Shown here piece after piece: positions 56,855-64,000 of a DNA stretch of 64,000 nucleotides. The notes under the pieces are model-generated. The model was given only the letters and a program-made list of their open reading frames with translations. It was not told the DNA's origin and did no database searches. The position numbers and the translations under genes are program-made. The stretch comes from Winslowiella toletana (GTDB lineage Bacteria > Pseudomonadota > Gammaproteobacteria > Enterobacterales > Enterobacteriaceae): contig NZ_CP134152.1 in NCBI RefSeq assembly GCF_032164335.1, positions 930,001 through 994,000 on the forward strand, given 5' to 3'. How positions within the stretch are numbered: position 1 is the stretch's first letter; each line of letters opens with the position of its first letter.

Positions 56855-56864
56855 GCTGAAAAAA

Positions 56865-56890
56865 AAAGGGCGAATAATGCTTCGCCCTTT
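56865..56890. terminator. Bidirectional terminator between erpA and the small secreted protein
   Basis: AAAGGGCGAA (56865-56874), loop TAATGC, TTCGCCCTTT (56881-56890). A run of A residues before the stem gives a U-tract for the minus strand; the plus strand ends in TTTCTGCTT. Confidence 0.88.
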
Positions 56891-56894
56891 CTGC

Positions 56895-57149
56895 TTACCA
56901 TTCCACGGTGATCAGCCGTTGTTCCTGCTGAGTTTTCGCATCCTTGCTTAACACGCTTTCGCTCACCTTAGGTTGTGCCGATGCACGTTGTCCGCAATCA
57001 ATTTGCGGCCGGGTTTGACTATCACTGGCAGGGCTGTTCACCTGGCAAGGTGAAGCGATGGTTAACCGTACGCCAATACTGCCACTGGTGGTGGCGGCAC
57101 TGAGTGTGTTAACCATCAACATGCCGGTGGCCAGAATAATGGCCTTCAT
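56895..57149 (-). CDS. Small exported protein, fimbrial/pilin-like fragment
   Basis: 84 residues from ATG 57149. MKAIILATGMLMVNTLSAA is a Sec signal peptide. The mature part TTSGSIGVRLTIASPCQVNS and IDCGQRA has the two cysteines and small-residue beta pattern of spore-coat-U/fimbrial minor subunits, but at about 65 residues it is too short for a full pilin domain. A longer start at 57182 is in frame. It occupies the place of E. coli yadS. Function unknown; could be a relic. Confidence 0.55.
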   Translation of the reverse strand: MKAIILATGMLMVNTLSAATTSGSIGVRLTIASPCQVNSPASDSQTRPQIDCGQRASAQPKVSESVLSKDAKTQQEQRLITVEW

Positions 57150-57295
57150 GTTACTGAGTTTCCTGATGTATATGGCGCGCAAACACGCACCTGAAAGCGT
57201 CAGGAGATAACAACATCTCTTAACGGTACTGATTTAATAACGGCAGGTTTTGCTGTTTCTTTAGCCGGATTTTCCGGTCTTAACCGAACAGCTTT

Positions 57296-58096
57296 TTAAT
57301 GTTGCAATGCTGCGCAGAGCTGCTCAGCAGCAAGGATTATACGCGGACCCGCGCGGCTGAACCAGTCATCATCTAATGCGATAACCGGAACGGCAAGTTG
57401 GGGCTGCCAGAATTGCGCTACCGCCGCGCTGCTTTTGGCATTGCCAGCGATCACTATAGCTTGCGGATGGCGCATCAGCACTTGCTCGCGACTGACCTGT
57501 GGCCAGGGTACTTTACTGTCGGCAAAAATATTGTTACCGCCGCACAGCTGCAAAATTTGGTTTTGTAATGTTGCCTGTGACGCAGTAAACAGCGGTTGCA
57601 GGCCAAACTGTAAAAATACCGTTTTCTGCTGTGGCTGTGGCTGCGGATAGCGTTGGCGCAGTGCAGTAAAGCGCGCCTGCAGCTGGTCGGCATGCTGTTG
57701 TGCCTGCTGCGGATCACTGCTCCACGGTGCCAGCTGCCGGATGGCCGCGATCACCGCCTCGATGGTTTGCGGATCCAGCCAGACGATGTTGATCCCTAAA
57801 GCCTGCAGCTGGGCAATCTGCCGCTGCGGATTGCCGCCGCGCCATGCCAGCACCACATCCGGCTTAAGCGCCAGAATGCGCTCAATGTTGATTCCCTGCC
57901 AGTTGGCAACCTGCTCAATCTGACGTGCCTCGACGGGATAATCGGAGTATGCACTGACGGCCACCGGCGTAATACCGGCAGCAAAAGCCAGCTCGGTGAG
58001 ATGTGGAGCCAGCGTAATAACCCGGGGAGCGGTTGCTGCCAATACTGCAACAGGCAGCATCAGCAGCATCAGCAGGGTGATAATCCGCTTAGCCAC
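57296..58096 (-). CDS. btuF: Vitamin B12-binding protein BtuF
   Basis: Periplasmic binding protein for cobalamin that docks on BtuCD. 266 residues. Signal peptide [20 protein letters not shown] followed by [21 protein letters not shown] class III fold with [17 protein letters not shown] and a Trp-containing ligand-site loop is recognisable. Its ATG overlaps the 3' end of mtnN by 8 bases, so they form one operon as in E. coli. Confidence 0.95.
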   Translation of the reverse strand: MAKRIITLLMLLMLPVAVLAATAPRVITLAPHLTELAFAAGITPVAVSAYSDYPVEARQIEQVANWQGINIERILALKPDVVLAWRGGNPQRQIAQLQALGINIVWLDPQTIEAVIAAIRQLAPWSSDPQQAQQHADQLQARFTALRQRYPQPQPQQKTVFLQFGLQPLFTASQATLQNQILQLCGGNNIFADSKVPWPQVSREQVLMRHPQAIVIAGNAKSSAAVAQFWQPQLAVPVIALDDDWFSRAGPRIILAAEQLCAALQH

Positions 58097-58784
58097 GCAG
58101 ATTATTCAGCAGGGTTTCTACCATCAGTGAAGACTGTTGTGCAGCCACCACCAGGAATTCATCAAAGCTCAGATGAGATTCCTGATCGGCTACGTCTGAA
58201 ATGGCGCGGATCACCACAAACGGCGTGTTGAATTGATGGCACACATGGCCGATAGCCGTTGCTTCCATTTCCACCGCAATGGCCTGCGGGAATGTGCTGC
58301 GAATGCGCGCCAGCGGTTCGGCACCATTAATAAAGGCATCACCACTGACGACCAGCCCACGCACCGCGTTTAGATTCAGCTCGGCGATGCAGCTTTCAGC
58401 AGCGGCAATCAGTTTCTCATCGGCGGTAAAGGCTGCCGGGCAACCAGCCATCTGACCAAACTCGTAGCCGAAAGCGGTGACGTCAGCATCGTGATAGCGC
58501 ACTTCGTCAGAAACTACGATGTCGCCAACTTTCAGCGTCGGTGCCAGACCGCCAGCGGAGCCGGTATTGATGACGAAGTCAGGTTTACACAGCTCAAGCA
58601 GCAGAGCGGTGCCCATCGCGGCCGACACTTTGCCGATGCCAGATTTCAGCAGCGCCACTTCAACGCCATTCAGTGTGCCGGTATAGATCTCACAACCAGC
58701 CAGCGTCAGCGTTTGACGGTTCTCAATCTTGTCACGCAGCAAGGTAACTTCCTGCTCCATTGCCCCAATGATGCCTGCTTTCAT
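58089..58784 (-). CDS. mtnN: 5'-methylthioadenosine/S-adenosylhomocysteine nucleosidase
   Basis: Cleaves MTA, SAH and 5'-deoxyadenosine, recycling methionine and removing spermidine-synthesis by-product. 231 residues starting [30 protein letters not shown], the [11 protein letters not shown] ligand segment and the catalytic Asp in [13 protein letters not shown] are conserved. Divergent from dgt. Confidence 0.97.
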   Translation of the reverse strand: MKAGIIGAMEQEVTLLRDKIENRQTLTLAGCEIYTGTLNGVEVALLKSGIGKVSAAMGTALLLELCKPDFVINTGSAGGLAPTLKVGDIVVSDEVRYHDADVTAFGYEFGQMAGCPAAFTADEKLIAAAESCIAELNLNAVRGLVVSGDAFINGAEPLARIRSTFPQAIAVEMEATAIGHVCHQFNTPFVVIRAISDVADQESHLSFDEFLVVAAQQSSLMVETLLNNLRG

Positions 58785-58881
58785 AGTGATACTCGCTAAT
58801 ATGGTGGAATTAATCGCTTAAACTGATGCATAGTTTAACATGGTTGGATTCAATGTATTCACGCATCAGGTGAGGGGATTT

Positions 58882-60375
58882 ATGGCAGAGATTAATTTCA
58901 GGAAGAAAATCAGTTTTCAGCGGCCATACAATAACCATGACGAACCGGTGGGTGAATATAATATTACCCGCCACTTTGAAAGCGATCGTGGGCGGATTAT
59001 TAACTCTGCCGCTATTCGCCGCTTGCAGCAGAAAACCCAGGTGTTTCCGCTGGAACGTAATGCTGCCGTGCGTTCGCGCCTGACGCATTCGCTGGAAGTT
59101 CAGCAGACCGGGCGCTATATCGCCAAAGAGATTATTGAGACGCTGAAATTGAGCGGTGGGCTGGAGAAATATGGTTTAGCCGATTTTGCCGGGGCGTTTG
59201 AGAGTCTGGTTGAGATGTCCTGTCTGCTGCATGACGTGGGTAATCCACCGTTTGGCCATTTTGGTGAATCGGCGATAAACGACTGGTTTGACGATAATTT
59301 ACCCGCTGAGCTGGTCGATGCGCAGGTTGCAGGCGTATTCAGTGATGAGCAAATGAAAGCATTTAGCCAGCTGAATGGCATCATCCGTCAGGATCTCTGC
59401 CATTTCGAAGGTAATGCGCAGGCTATCCGGCTGGTGCACACGCTGCTGCAACTGAATCTTACTTATTCTCAGGTCGCCTGTATTTTAAAATATACCGCTC
59501 CCGCCTGGTGGCAGGGCGATAAGCCGGCTGAATTTACCACACTGATGAAAAAGCCCGGCTTTTATCTGTCGGAGCAGGATTATATTGCCGAGCTGCGAGC
59601 CGCTACGCAAATTGATGAACACCATCGGTTTCCGCTGACTTATATAATGGAAGCCGCTGACGATATCTCTTATTGCATTGCCGATTTGGATGATGCGGTG
59701 GAAAAAGATATCTTTAATGTCGACGCGCTGTATGAATATCTTGAACAGGCGTGGGGTAAAGCAAAACCCGATGATGCTTTTAGCCGAACGGTGGGTTATG
59801 CATGGGCGTCGGCAAATGGCAACGGGCGTTTTCGCAGTCAGAGCGATCAGTTTTTTATGTCGTTACGCGTCAGCGTGCAGAATGTATTAGTCAGCTATGC
59901 GGTTAAACGCTTTATTGAAAACCTTGAGGCTATCTTTGCCGGAAACTTTAATCATGCATTGTTAGAGGATGACGGTGAAGAAGGGCGACTGCTGGCAATT
60001 TTCAAAGCGGTAGCCCGCAAGCATGTATTTAATCATTCGGAAGTGGAACAACTGGAGTTGCAGGGATATCGGGTGATGAAGGGCCTGCTGGATATCTATA
60101 AGCCCTTGCTGGAGCTGAACTACGAAGATTTTACCACGCTGGTGAATGACGACTTTCTTAAAGGCCGCCCGATTGAAACGCGCTTGTTTCATAAACTTTC
60201 CGGAAAGCACCGAAAAGCCTACCAGCAAAAAATGCGCACTATCACGGTGGAACATAACTATCAGCGGCTGTTATGGGAACGTTATTATCGCGCCCGCCTG
60301 ATGCAGGATTATATTAGTGGTATGACCGATCTGTATGCGTGGGATGAATATCGTCGACTGATGGCGGTGGAATAA
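58882..60375 (+). CDS. dgt: Deoxyguanosinetriphosphate triphosphohydrolase
   Basis: HD-domain enzyme hydrolysing dGTP to deoxyguanosine and triphosphate. 497 residues from ATG 58882 ([19 protein letters not shown]) after GAGGGGATTT. HD residues: [26 protein letters not shown] and the later [16 protein letters not shown]. The C-terminus [21 protein letters not shown] matches E. coli; the mid region is a few residues shorter. Upstream of degP, as in E. coli. Confidence 0.96.
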   Translation: MAEINFRKKISFQRPYNNHDEPVGEYNITRHFESDRGRIINSAAIRRLQQKTQVFPLERNAAVRSRLTHSLEVQQTGRYIAKEIIETLKLSGGLEKYGLADFAGAFESLVEMSCLLHDVGNPPFGHFGESAINDWFDDNLPAELVDAQVAGVFSDEQMKAFSQLNGIIRQDLCHFEGNAQAIRLVHTLLQLNLTYSQVACILKYTAPAWWQGDKPAEFTTLMKKPGFYLSEQDYIAELRAATQIDEHHRFPLTYIMEAADDISYCIADLDDAVEKDIFNVDALYEYLEQAWGKAKPDDAFSRTVGYAWASANGNGRFRSQSDQFFMSLRVSVQNVLVSYAVKRFIENLEAIFAGNFNHALLEDDGEEGRLLAIFKAVARKHVFNHSEVEQLELQGYRVMKGLLDIYKPLLELNYEDFTTLVNDDFLKGRPIETRLFHKLSGKHRKAYQQKMRTITVEHNYQRLLWERYYRARLMQDYISGMTDLYAWDEYRRLMAVE

Positions 60376-60439
60376 GGCTGGGCTGACGAGTTTTGTAAAG
60401 ATGAGGAATAAATATTTACCATTTCCAAACACTTAAACA

Positions 60440-60467
60440 TGAACTTCGCGCTAAAAAATAAATCTTA
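60440..60467 (+). promoter_or_regulatory. Sigma-E promoter of degP
   Basis: TGAACTTC (from 60440) and TCTTA (60463-60467) with a 16-base spacer match the sigma-E pattern GGAACTT-N16-TCTGA. The start of transcription would fall about 50 bases before degP. Confidence 0.75.
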
Positions 60468-60521
60468 TCACCGTGACCACAGCAATGGTCTGCATCATTG
60501 TCAGAGACGAGAACAAGATAA

Positions 60522-61967
60522 ATGAAAAAAACAACCTTAGCATTAAGCGCGTTGGCTCTGAGCCTGAGTATGGCGATGAGTCCGGTAACCGCTTCGGCCG
60601 CTGAAACGGCCTCTTCCTCCACTCAGCAATTGCCAAGCCTGGCACCAATGCTGGAAAAAGTCATGCCTTCGGTCGTCAGCATTAATGTTGAAGGTGTGAC
60701 AACCGTGCGTACCCCGCGTATGCCACAGCAATTCCAGCAGTTCTTTGGCGGGAACTCACCGTTTTGCCAGGACGGTTCACCTTTCCAGGGTTCACCTATG
60801 TGTCAGGATGGTGGACAAAATGGCCAGGGCGGGCAGAGTGGTGGCAACGCACAGCAAGAGAAATTCCGCTCACTTGGCTCCGGCGTAGTCATTGACGCAG
60901 CGAAAGGCTATGTGGTGACCAACAATCACGTAGTGGATAACGCGACTAAAATTCAGGTGCAAATCAGTGACGGGCGCAAATATGAAGCCAAAGTGATCGG
61001 TAAAGATCCGCGTTCGGATATCGCGCTGATTCAACTGCAGGACTTTAAAAACCTGACGGCAATCAAAATGGCGGACTCCGACGACCTGCGGGTTGGCGAT
61101 TATACCGTGGCGATTGGTAACCCGTACGGTCTGGGTGAAACCGTGACTTCCGGTATCGTGTCGGCGCTGGGTCGTAGCGGCCTGAATGTCGAAAACTACG
61201 AGAACTTTATCCAGACCGATGCGGCGATCAACCGGGGTAACTCCGGCGGTGCGCTGGTTAATCTGAACGGTGAGCTGATCGGAATTAATACCGCGATCCT
61301 TGCGCCGGACGGCGGCAATATCGGTATTGGGTTTGCCATCCCAAGTAATATGGTGAAAAACCTGACGTCTCAGATGGTGGAATATGGCCAGGTGAAACGT
61401 GGTGAGCTGGGCATTCTCGGCACCGAACTGAACTCTGAGCTGGCGAAAGCGATGAAAGTTGACGCTCAGCGTGGTGCCTTCGTCAGCCAGGTAATGCCAA
61501 ATTCATCCGCAGCCAAAGCCGGTATTAAAGCGGGTGATGTGATTGTTTCATTAAATAAAAAACCAATCTCCAGCTTCTCGGCGCTGCGTGCGCAGGTCGG
61601 TACGCTGCCGGTCGGTTCAAAAATGGAACTTGGCATACTGCGTGATGGCAAAACGGTAACGGTGAATGTTGAACTGCAGCAGAGTACGCAGACTAAAGTT
61701 GATTCCGGCACTATTTATACCGGTATTGAAGGGGCGGACCTGAGCAATGTCGAAGGTGATGGTCATAAAGGCGTTAAAGTTGACAGCGTGAAGCCGGGTA
61801 CTGCGGCAGCGCGCGTTGGCCTGAAAAAGGATGATGTGATCCTTGGCGTTAATCAGCAGGCGGTAGCCAATCTGGGTGAATTACGTAAGATCCTTGACAG
61901 CAAGCCTTCGGTACTGGCGCTGAATATTCAGCGTGGTGATGCTTCTATCTATCTGGTTATGCAGTAA
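60522..61967 (+). CDS. degP: Periplasmic serine protease/chaperone DegP
   Basis: Envelope stress protease (HtrA family). 481 residues with signal peptide MKKTTLALSALALSLSMAMS. Catalytic triad motifs: VTNNHVVDN (His), RSDIALIQL (Asp) and RGNSGGALVNL (Ser). An LA-loop with two cysteines (PFCQDGSP and PMCQDGGQ) and a Gly/Gln-rich insert follow the first strands. Two PDZ domains make up the C-terminal half. Preceded by a sigma-E promoter. Confidence 0.98.
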   Translation: MKKTTLALSALALSLSMAMSPVTASAAETASSSTQQLPSLAPMLEKVMPSVVSINVEGVTTVRTPRMPQQFQQFFGGNSPFCQDGSPFQGSPMCQDGGQNGQGGQSGGNAQQEKFRSLGSGVVIDAAKGYVVTNNHVVDNATKIQVQISDGRKYEAKVIGKDPRSDIALIQLQDFKNLTAIKMADSDDLRVGDYTVAIGNPYGLGETVTSGIVSALGRSGLNVENYENFIQTDAAINRGNSGGALVNLNGELIGINTAILAPDGGNIGIGFAIPSNMVKNLTSQMVEYGQVKRGELGILGTELNSELAKAMKVDAQRGAFVSQVMPNSSAAKAGIKAGDVIVSLNKKPISSFSALRAQVGTLPVGSKMELGILRDGKTVTVNVELQQSTQTKVDSGTIYTGIEGADLSNVEGDGHKGVKVDSVKPGTAAARVGLKKDDVILGVNQQAVANLGELRKILDSKPSVLALNIQRGDASIYLVMQ

Positions 61968-61975
61968 ACCCTGTT

Positions 61976-62006
61976 CGTGCCGGTGCCTTGTGCACCGGCA
62001 CGATCT
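61976..62006 (+). terminator. Terminator after degP
   Basis: CGTGCCGGTGC (61976-61986) pairs with GCACCGGCACG (61992-62002), then ATCTTTCT. Confidence 0.8.
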
Positions 62007-62153
62007 TTCTGCTCTTATTCCCCGCTTTTTCTGCCTCATTTGTGATACCCACCGCAATTTTCGCAACTGCTGCCCTGCTCTGTGCATCTGCACAATGTTT
62101 CGCGCCATTCTCCCGGCTATGCTGATTATCCCTATGCTTTGCAGGAGTGTTTG

Positions 62154-63311
62154 ATGGCCACCTATCATCTGGATGCACGTCTGGCCCAGGAGATCGTTGC
62201 ACGCACCATGAAAATTATTGACAGCAATGTCAATGTGATGGATGCACGCGGTCGTATCGTCGGCAGCGGCGATCGTGAACGCATTGGGGAAATGCACGAG
62301 GGAGCCTTGCTGGCGCTCTCGCAGGCGCGAGTGGTGGACATCGATGATGCAGTGGCGAAACATCTGCATGGCGTACGGCCGGGAATTAACCTGCCGCTGC
62401 GCATCGACGGCGACATTGTCGGGGTGATCGGCCTGACCGGCGATCCGCAGGCGTTACGTCACTATGGTGAACTGGTTTGTATGACCGCAGAGATGATGCT
62501 GGAGCAAGCACGCTTACTGCATATGCTGGCTCAGGACAGCCGCCTGCGTGAAGAGCTGGTGCTTAATCTGATACGCAGTGAGACCCTGTCGCCAGCCCTG
62601 ATGGACTGGGCACAGCGGTTGGGGATTGACCTTCAGCAGCCGCGCGTGGTGGCGGTGGTAGAAGTTGACAGCGGCCAGCTCGGCGTCGATAGCGCGATGT
62701 CCGAGTTACAGCAGCTCCAAACGCTGCTGACCACGCCGGAGCGCGATAATCTGATTGCGATTGTCTCACTCACCGAAATGGTGGTACTGAAACCGGCGCT
62801 GAATGCCCACGGCCGCTACGACCAGGAAGATCACCGGCGGCGGGTTGAGCAGCTGTTGTCACGTATGAAAGAGAGTGGTCATTTGCGCATCCGCATCGCA
62901 TTAGGTAACTATTTTACCGGTGAGGGCAGCATTGCGCGATCGTACCGTACGGCACACACCACGATGTTAGTGGGTAAACAACGGATGCCCGATCAGCGCA
63001 GCTATTTCTATCAGGATCTGGTGCTGCCGGTGCTGCTGGATAGTTTGCGCGGTGGCTGGCAGGCCAACGAACTGTCGCGTCCACTGGCGAGATTAAAAAC
63101 GCTGGATAATAACGGCCTGCTGCGCCGCACGCTGATTTCCTGGTTCAGCCATAACGTGCAGCCATCGGCTACGGCAAAAGCGCTGTTTATCCACCGAAAT
63201 ACGCTGGAGTATCGTCTGAATCGTATATCAGAGCTGACCGGGCTGAATCTGAGTAACTTTGATGACCGGCTGCTGCTGTATGTGGCGCTGCAACTGGATG
63301 AGCAGCCGTAA
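62154..63311 (+). CDS. cdaR: Carbohydrate diacid regulator CdaR
   Basis: Transcriptional activator of glucarate, galactarate and glycerate genes. 385 residues from ATG 62154 (MATYHLDARLAQEIVART) after AGGAGTGTTTG, exactly the E. coli length. N-terminal diacid-recognition domain, GGDEF-like middle and C-terminal PucR-type HTH (FIHRNTLEYRLNRISELTGL). None of its known targets is in the window, though the sugar-acid cluster at 18135-27313 handles related compounds under its own DeoR regulator. Confidence 0.97.
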   Translation: MATYHLDARLAQEIVARTMKIIDSNVNVMDARGRIVGSGDRERIGEMHEGALLALSQARVVDIDDAVAKHLHGVRPGINLPLRIDGDIVGVIGLTGDPQALRHYGELVCMTAEMMLEQARLLHMLAQDSRLREELVLNLIRSETLSPALMDWAQRLGIDLQQPRVVAVVEVDSGQLGVDSAMSELQQLQTLLTTPERDNLIAIVSLTEMVVLKPALNAHGRYDQEDHRRRVEQLLSRMKESGHLRIRIALGNYFTGEGSIARSYRTAHTTMLVGKQRMPDQRSYFYQDLVLPVLLDSLRGGWQANELSRPLARLKTLDNNGLLRRTLISWFSHNVQPSATAKALFIHRNTLEYRLNRISELTGLNLSNFDDRLLLYVALQLDEQP

Positions 63312-63365
63312 CCGGGGGCGATTACGGCATGAAACGGGCAGAGAGAATTCCGCCCGCGGAGCAAA

Positions 63366-63758
63366 TCAACGACCGTTACGGGTAAGCTTTTCGAGGTCAG
63401 ATTCGATCTCGGTGATCTTGTTTGAGACCACACTTTCCAGATGACGCAGATCGTCAAGGATCTTACGTTTCAGATCGACTTCAACCTGGTCACGCTGACA
63501 AATCTGATCGAGCTCGTCGATCACATAACGCAGGTTAGGGCTGATTTCCATAATTTCTTTGTAGCCCTGGCCCAGGCTGTCACCGACCACTGCTTTACGC
63601 TGACGCGGATATTTAAACTTCACGCTCTTGGCGAAAAACTCACCTTTGTCTTTACGGAAATAGATTTTCAGGATGTCGTTATTGGCTTCCTGACGCAGGC
63701 TGTAACGGTCAATATCTTCAGGGTTGGCGATGCCCAGACTTTTCAAATTATCATACAT
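63366..63758 (-). CDS. yaeH: UPF0325 family protein YaeH
   Basis: Conserved enterobacterial protein of unknown function. 130 residues from ATG 63758 ([20 protein letters not shown]) after AAAGGAAAC. Highly charged, probably helical C-terminus ([18 protein letters not shown]). It sits between cdaR and, in E. coli, dapD, which lies beyond the window edge. Confidence 0.94.
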   Translation of the reverse strand: MYDNLKSLGIANPEDIDRYSLRQEANNDILKIYFRKDKGEFFAKSVKFKYPRQRKAVVGDSLGQGYKEIMEISPNLRYVIDELDQICQRDQVEVDLKRKILDDLRHLESVVSNKITEIESDLEKLTRNGR

Positions 63759-64000
63759 AACAATAGTTTCCTTTATAAGTTGGTGTCGATCCGGCTGCGC
63801 GTCGTGAATACTGCGTTGTGCAGTGCTCGCAATCCTCATGGACTTCAGTCCACTGCGGTTGCTGCGCGCTTACGCTTTGTCTTCACTTAGCTCATTCGTC
63901 TCGTACTCATGCGATCAATATAGTCGTAATGGTCGAAACGGCAGAAACAGTTATCGAAAGAGTGGTCATTAACTGGCGCGGATTATCGCTTGAAATGTGA
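63759..64000. other. Intergenic region after yaeH start; no gene supported
   Basis: The region carries the probable yaeH promoter and a palindrome TGGACT-TC-AGTCCA (63838-63851). The open frame from 63818 to the window end has no recognisable product. Confidence 0.35.

Noticed and set aside
60376-60420. CpxR box upstream of degP
   Set aside because: A GTAAA is present at about 60396 but no second GTAAA follows at five bases.
63818-64000. Open frame running into the window end
   Set aside because: Cys/His/Thr-rich sequence without similarity; the expected next gene (dapD) would be on the other strand.

Overview
The window is chromosomal DNA of an Enterobacterales bacterium, most likely Erwiniaceae (Erwinia/Pantoea type). 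Almost every core protein is a close full-length relative of its E. coli counterpart, and the order follows the E. coli aroP-pdhR-aceEF-lpd-acnB-yacL-speDE-yacC-cueO-hpt-can-yadGH-panDCB-folK-pcnB-gluQ-dksA-sfsA-thpR-hrpB-mrcB-fhuCDB-hemL-erpA-btuF-mtnN-dgt-degP-cdaR-yaeH segment. The genus assignment is inference from synteny with losses (fhuA, clcA, gcd and yacH are not where E. coli has them). I saw no rRNA, tRNA, CRISPR array or insertion sequence.

Layout. 1-482: 5' part of a GPH-family sugar symporter gene. 674-9638: aromatic amino acid permease aroP (two TyrR-like boxes), then pdhR-aceE-aceF-lpdA (perfect PdhR operator before pdhR). 9686-14467: accessory island with an AT-rich metallopeptidase/lipoprotein pair that looks like a toxin-immunity module, an MgtB-type Mg2+ ATPase behind a leader with a small ORF and alternative hairpins, and an orphan protein. 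14897-18057: acnB and yacL. 18135-28973: second island with a nine-gene divergent catabolic cluster (Na+ symporter, Asp-box propeller protein, YhcH-like protein, SDR, DapA-like lyase, Fe-alcohol dehydrogenase; DUF1537 kinase, PdxA2, DeoR regulator), then a Ner-like regulator, a PAS/LuxR-type regulator and a cupin. 29036-32977: speE-speD, yacC, cueO with a CueR-type promoter. 33326-35299: secreted orphan and a cystathionine-gamma-synthase-family enzyme, where E. coli has gcd. 35562-63758: conserved housekeeping block.

How genes work together. PdhR, AceE, AceF and LpdA form and control pyruvate dehydrogenase, feeding acetyl-CoA to the TCA cycle where AcnB acts. PanB, PanC and PanD supply pantothenate for CoA. 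SpeD and SpeE make spermidine, and MtnN clears the methylthioadenosine they release. FhuC, FhuD and FhuB import hydroxamate siderophore iron under a Fur box, although the usual receptor gene fhuA is absent from the locus. The catabolic cluster plausibly imports and breaks down a sugar acid to pyruvate and DHAP; its substrate is unknown.

Most notable: (1) the mgtB leader, with an 18-codon acidic/proline-start ORF on mutually exclusive antiterminator and terminator hairpins; (2) the HEMAH metallopeptidase/lipoprotein pair; (3) the sugar-acid cluster with a non-secreted sialidase-fold protein; (4) pcnB, whose conserved N-terminus can only be read from an AUU start codon.
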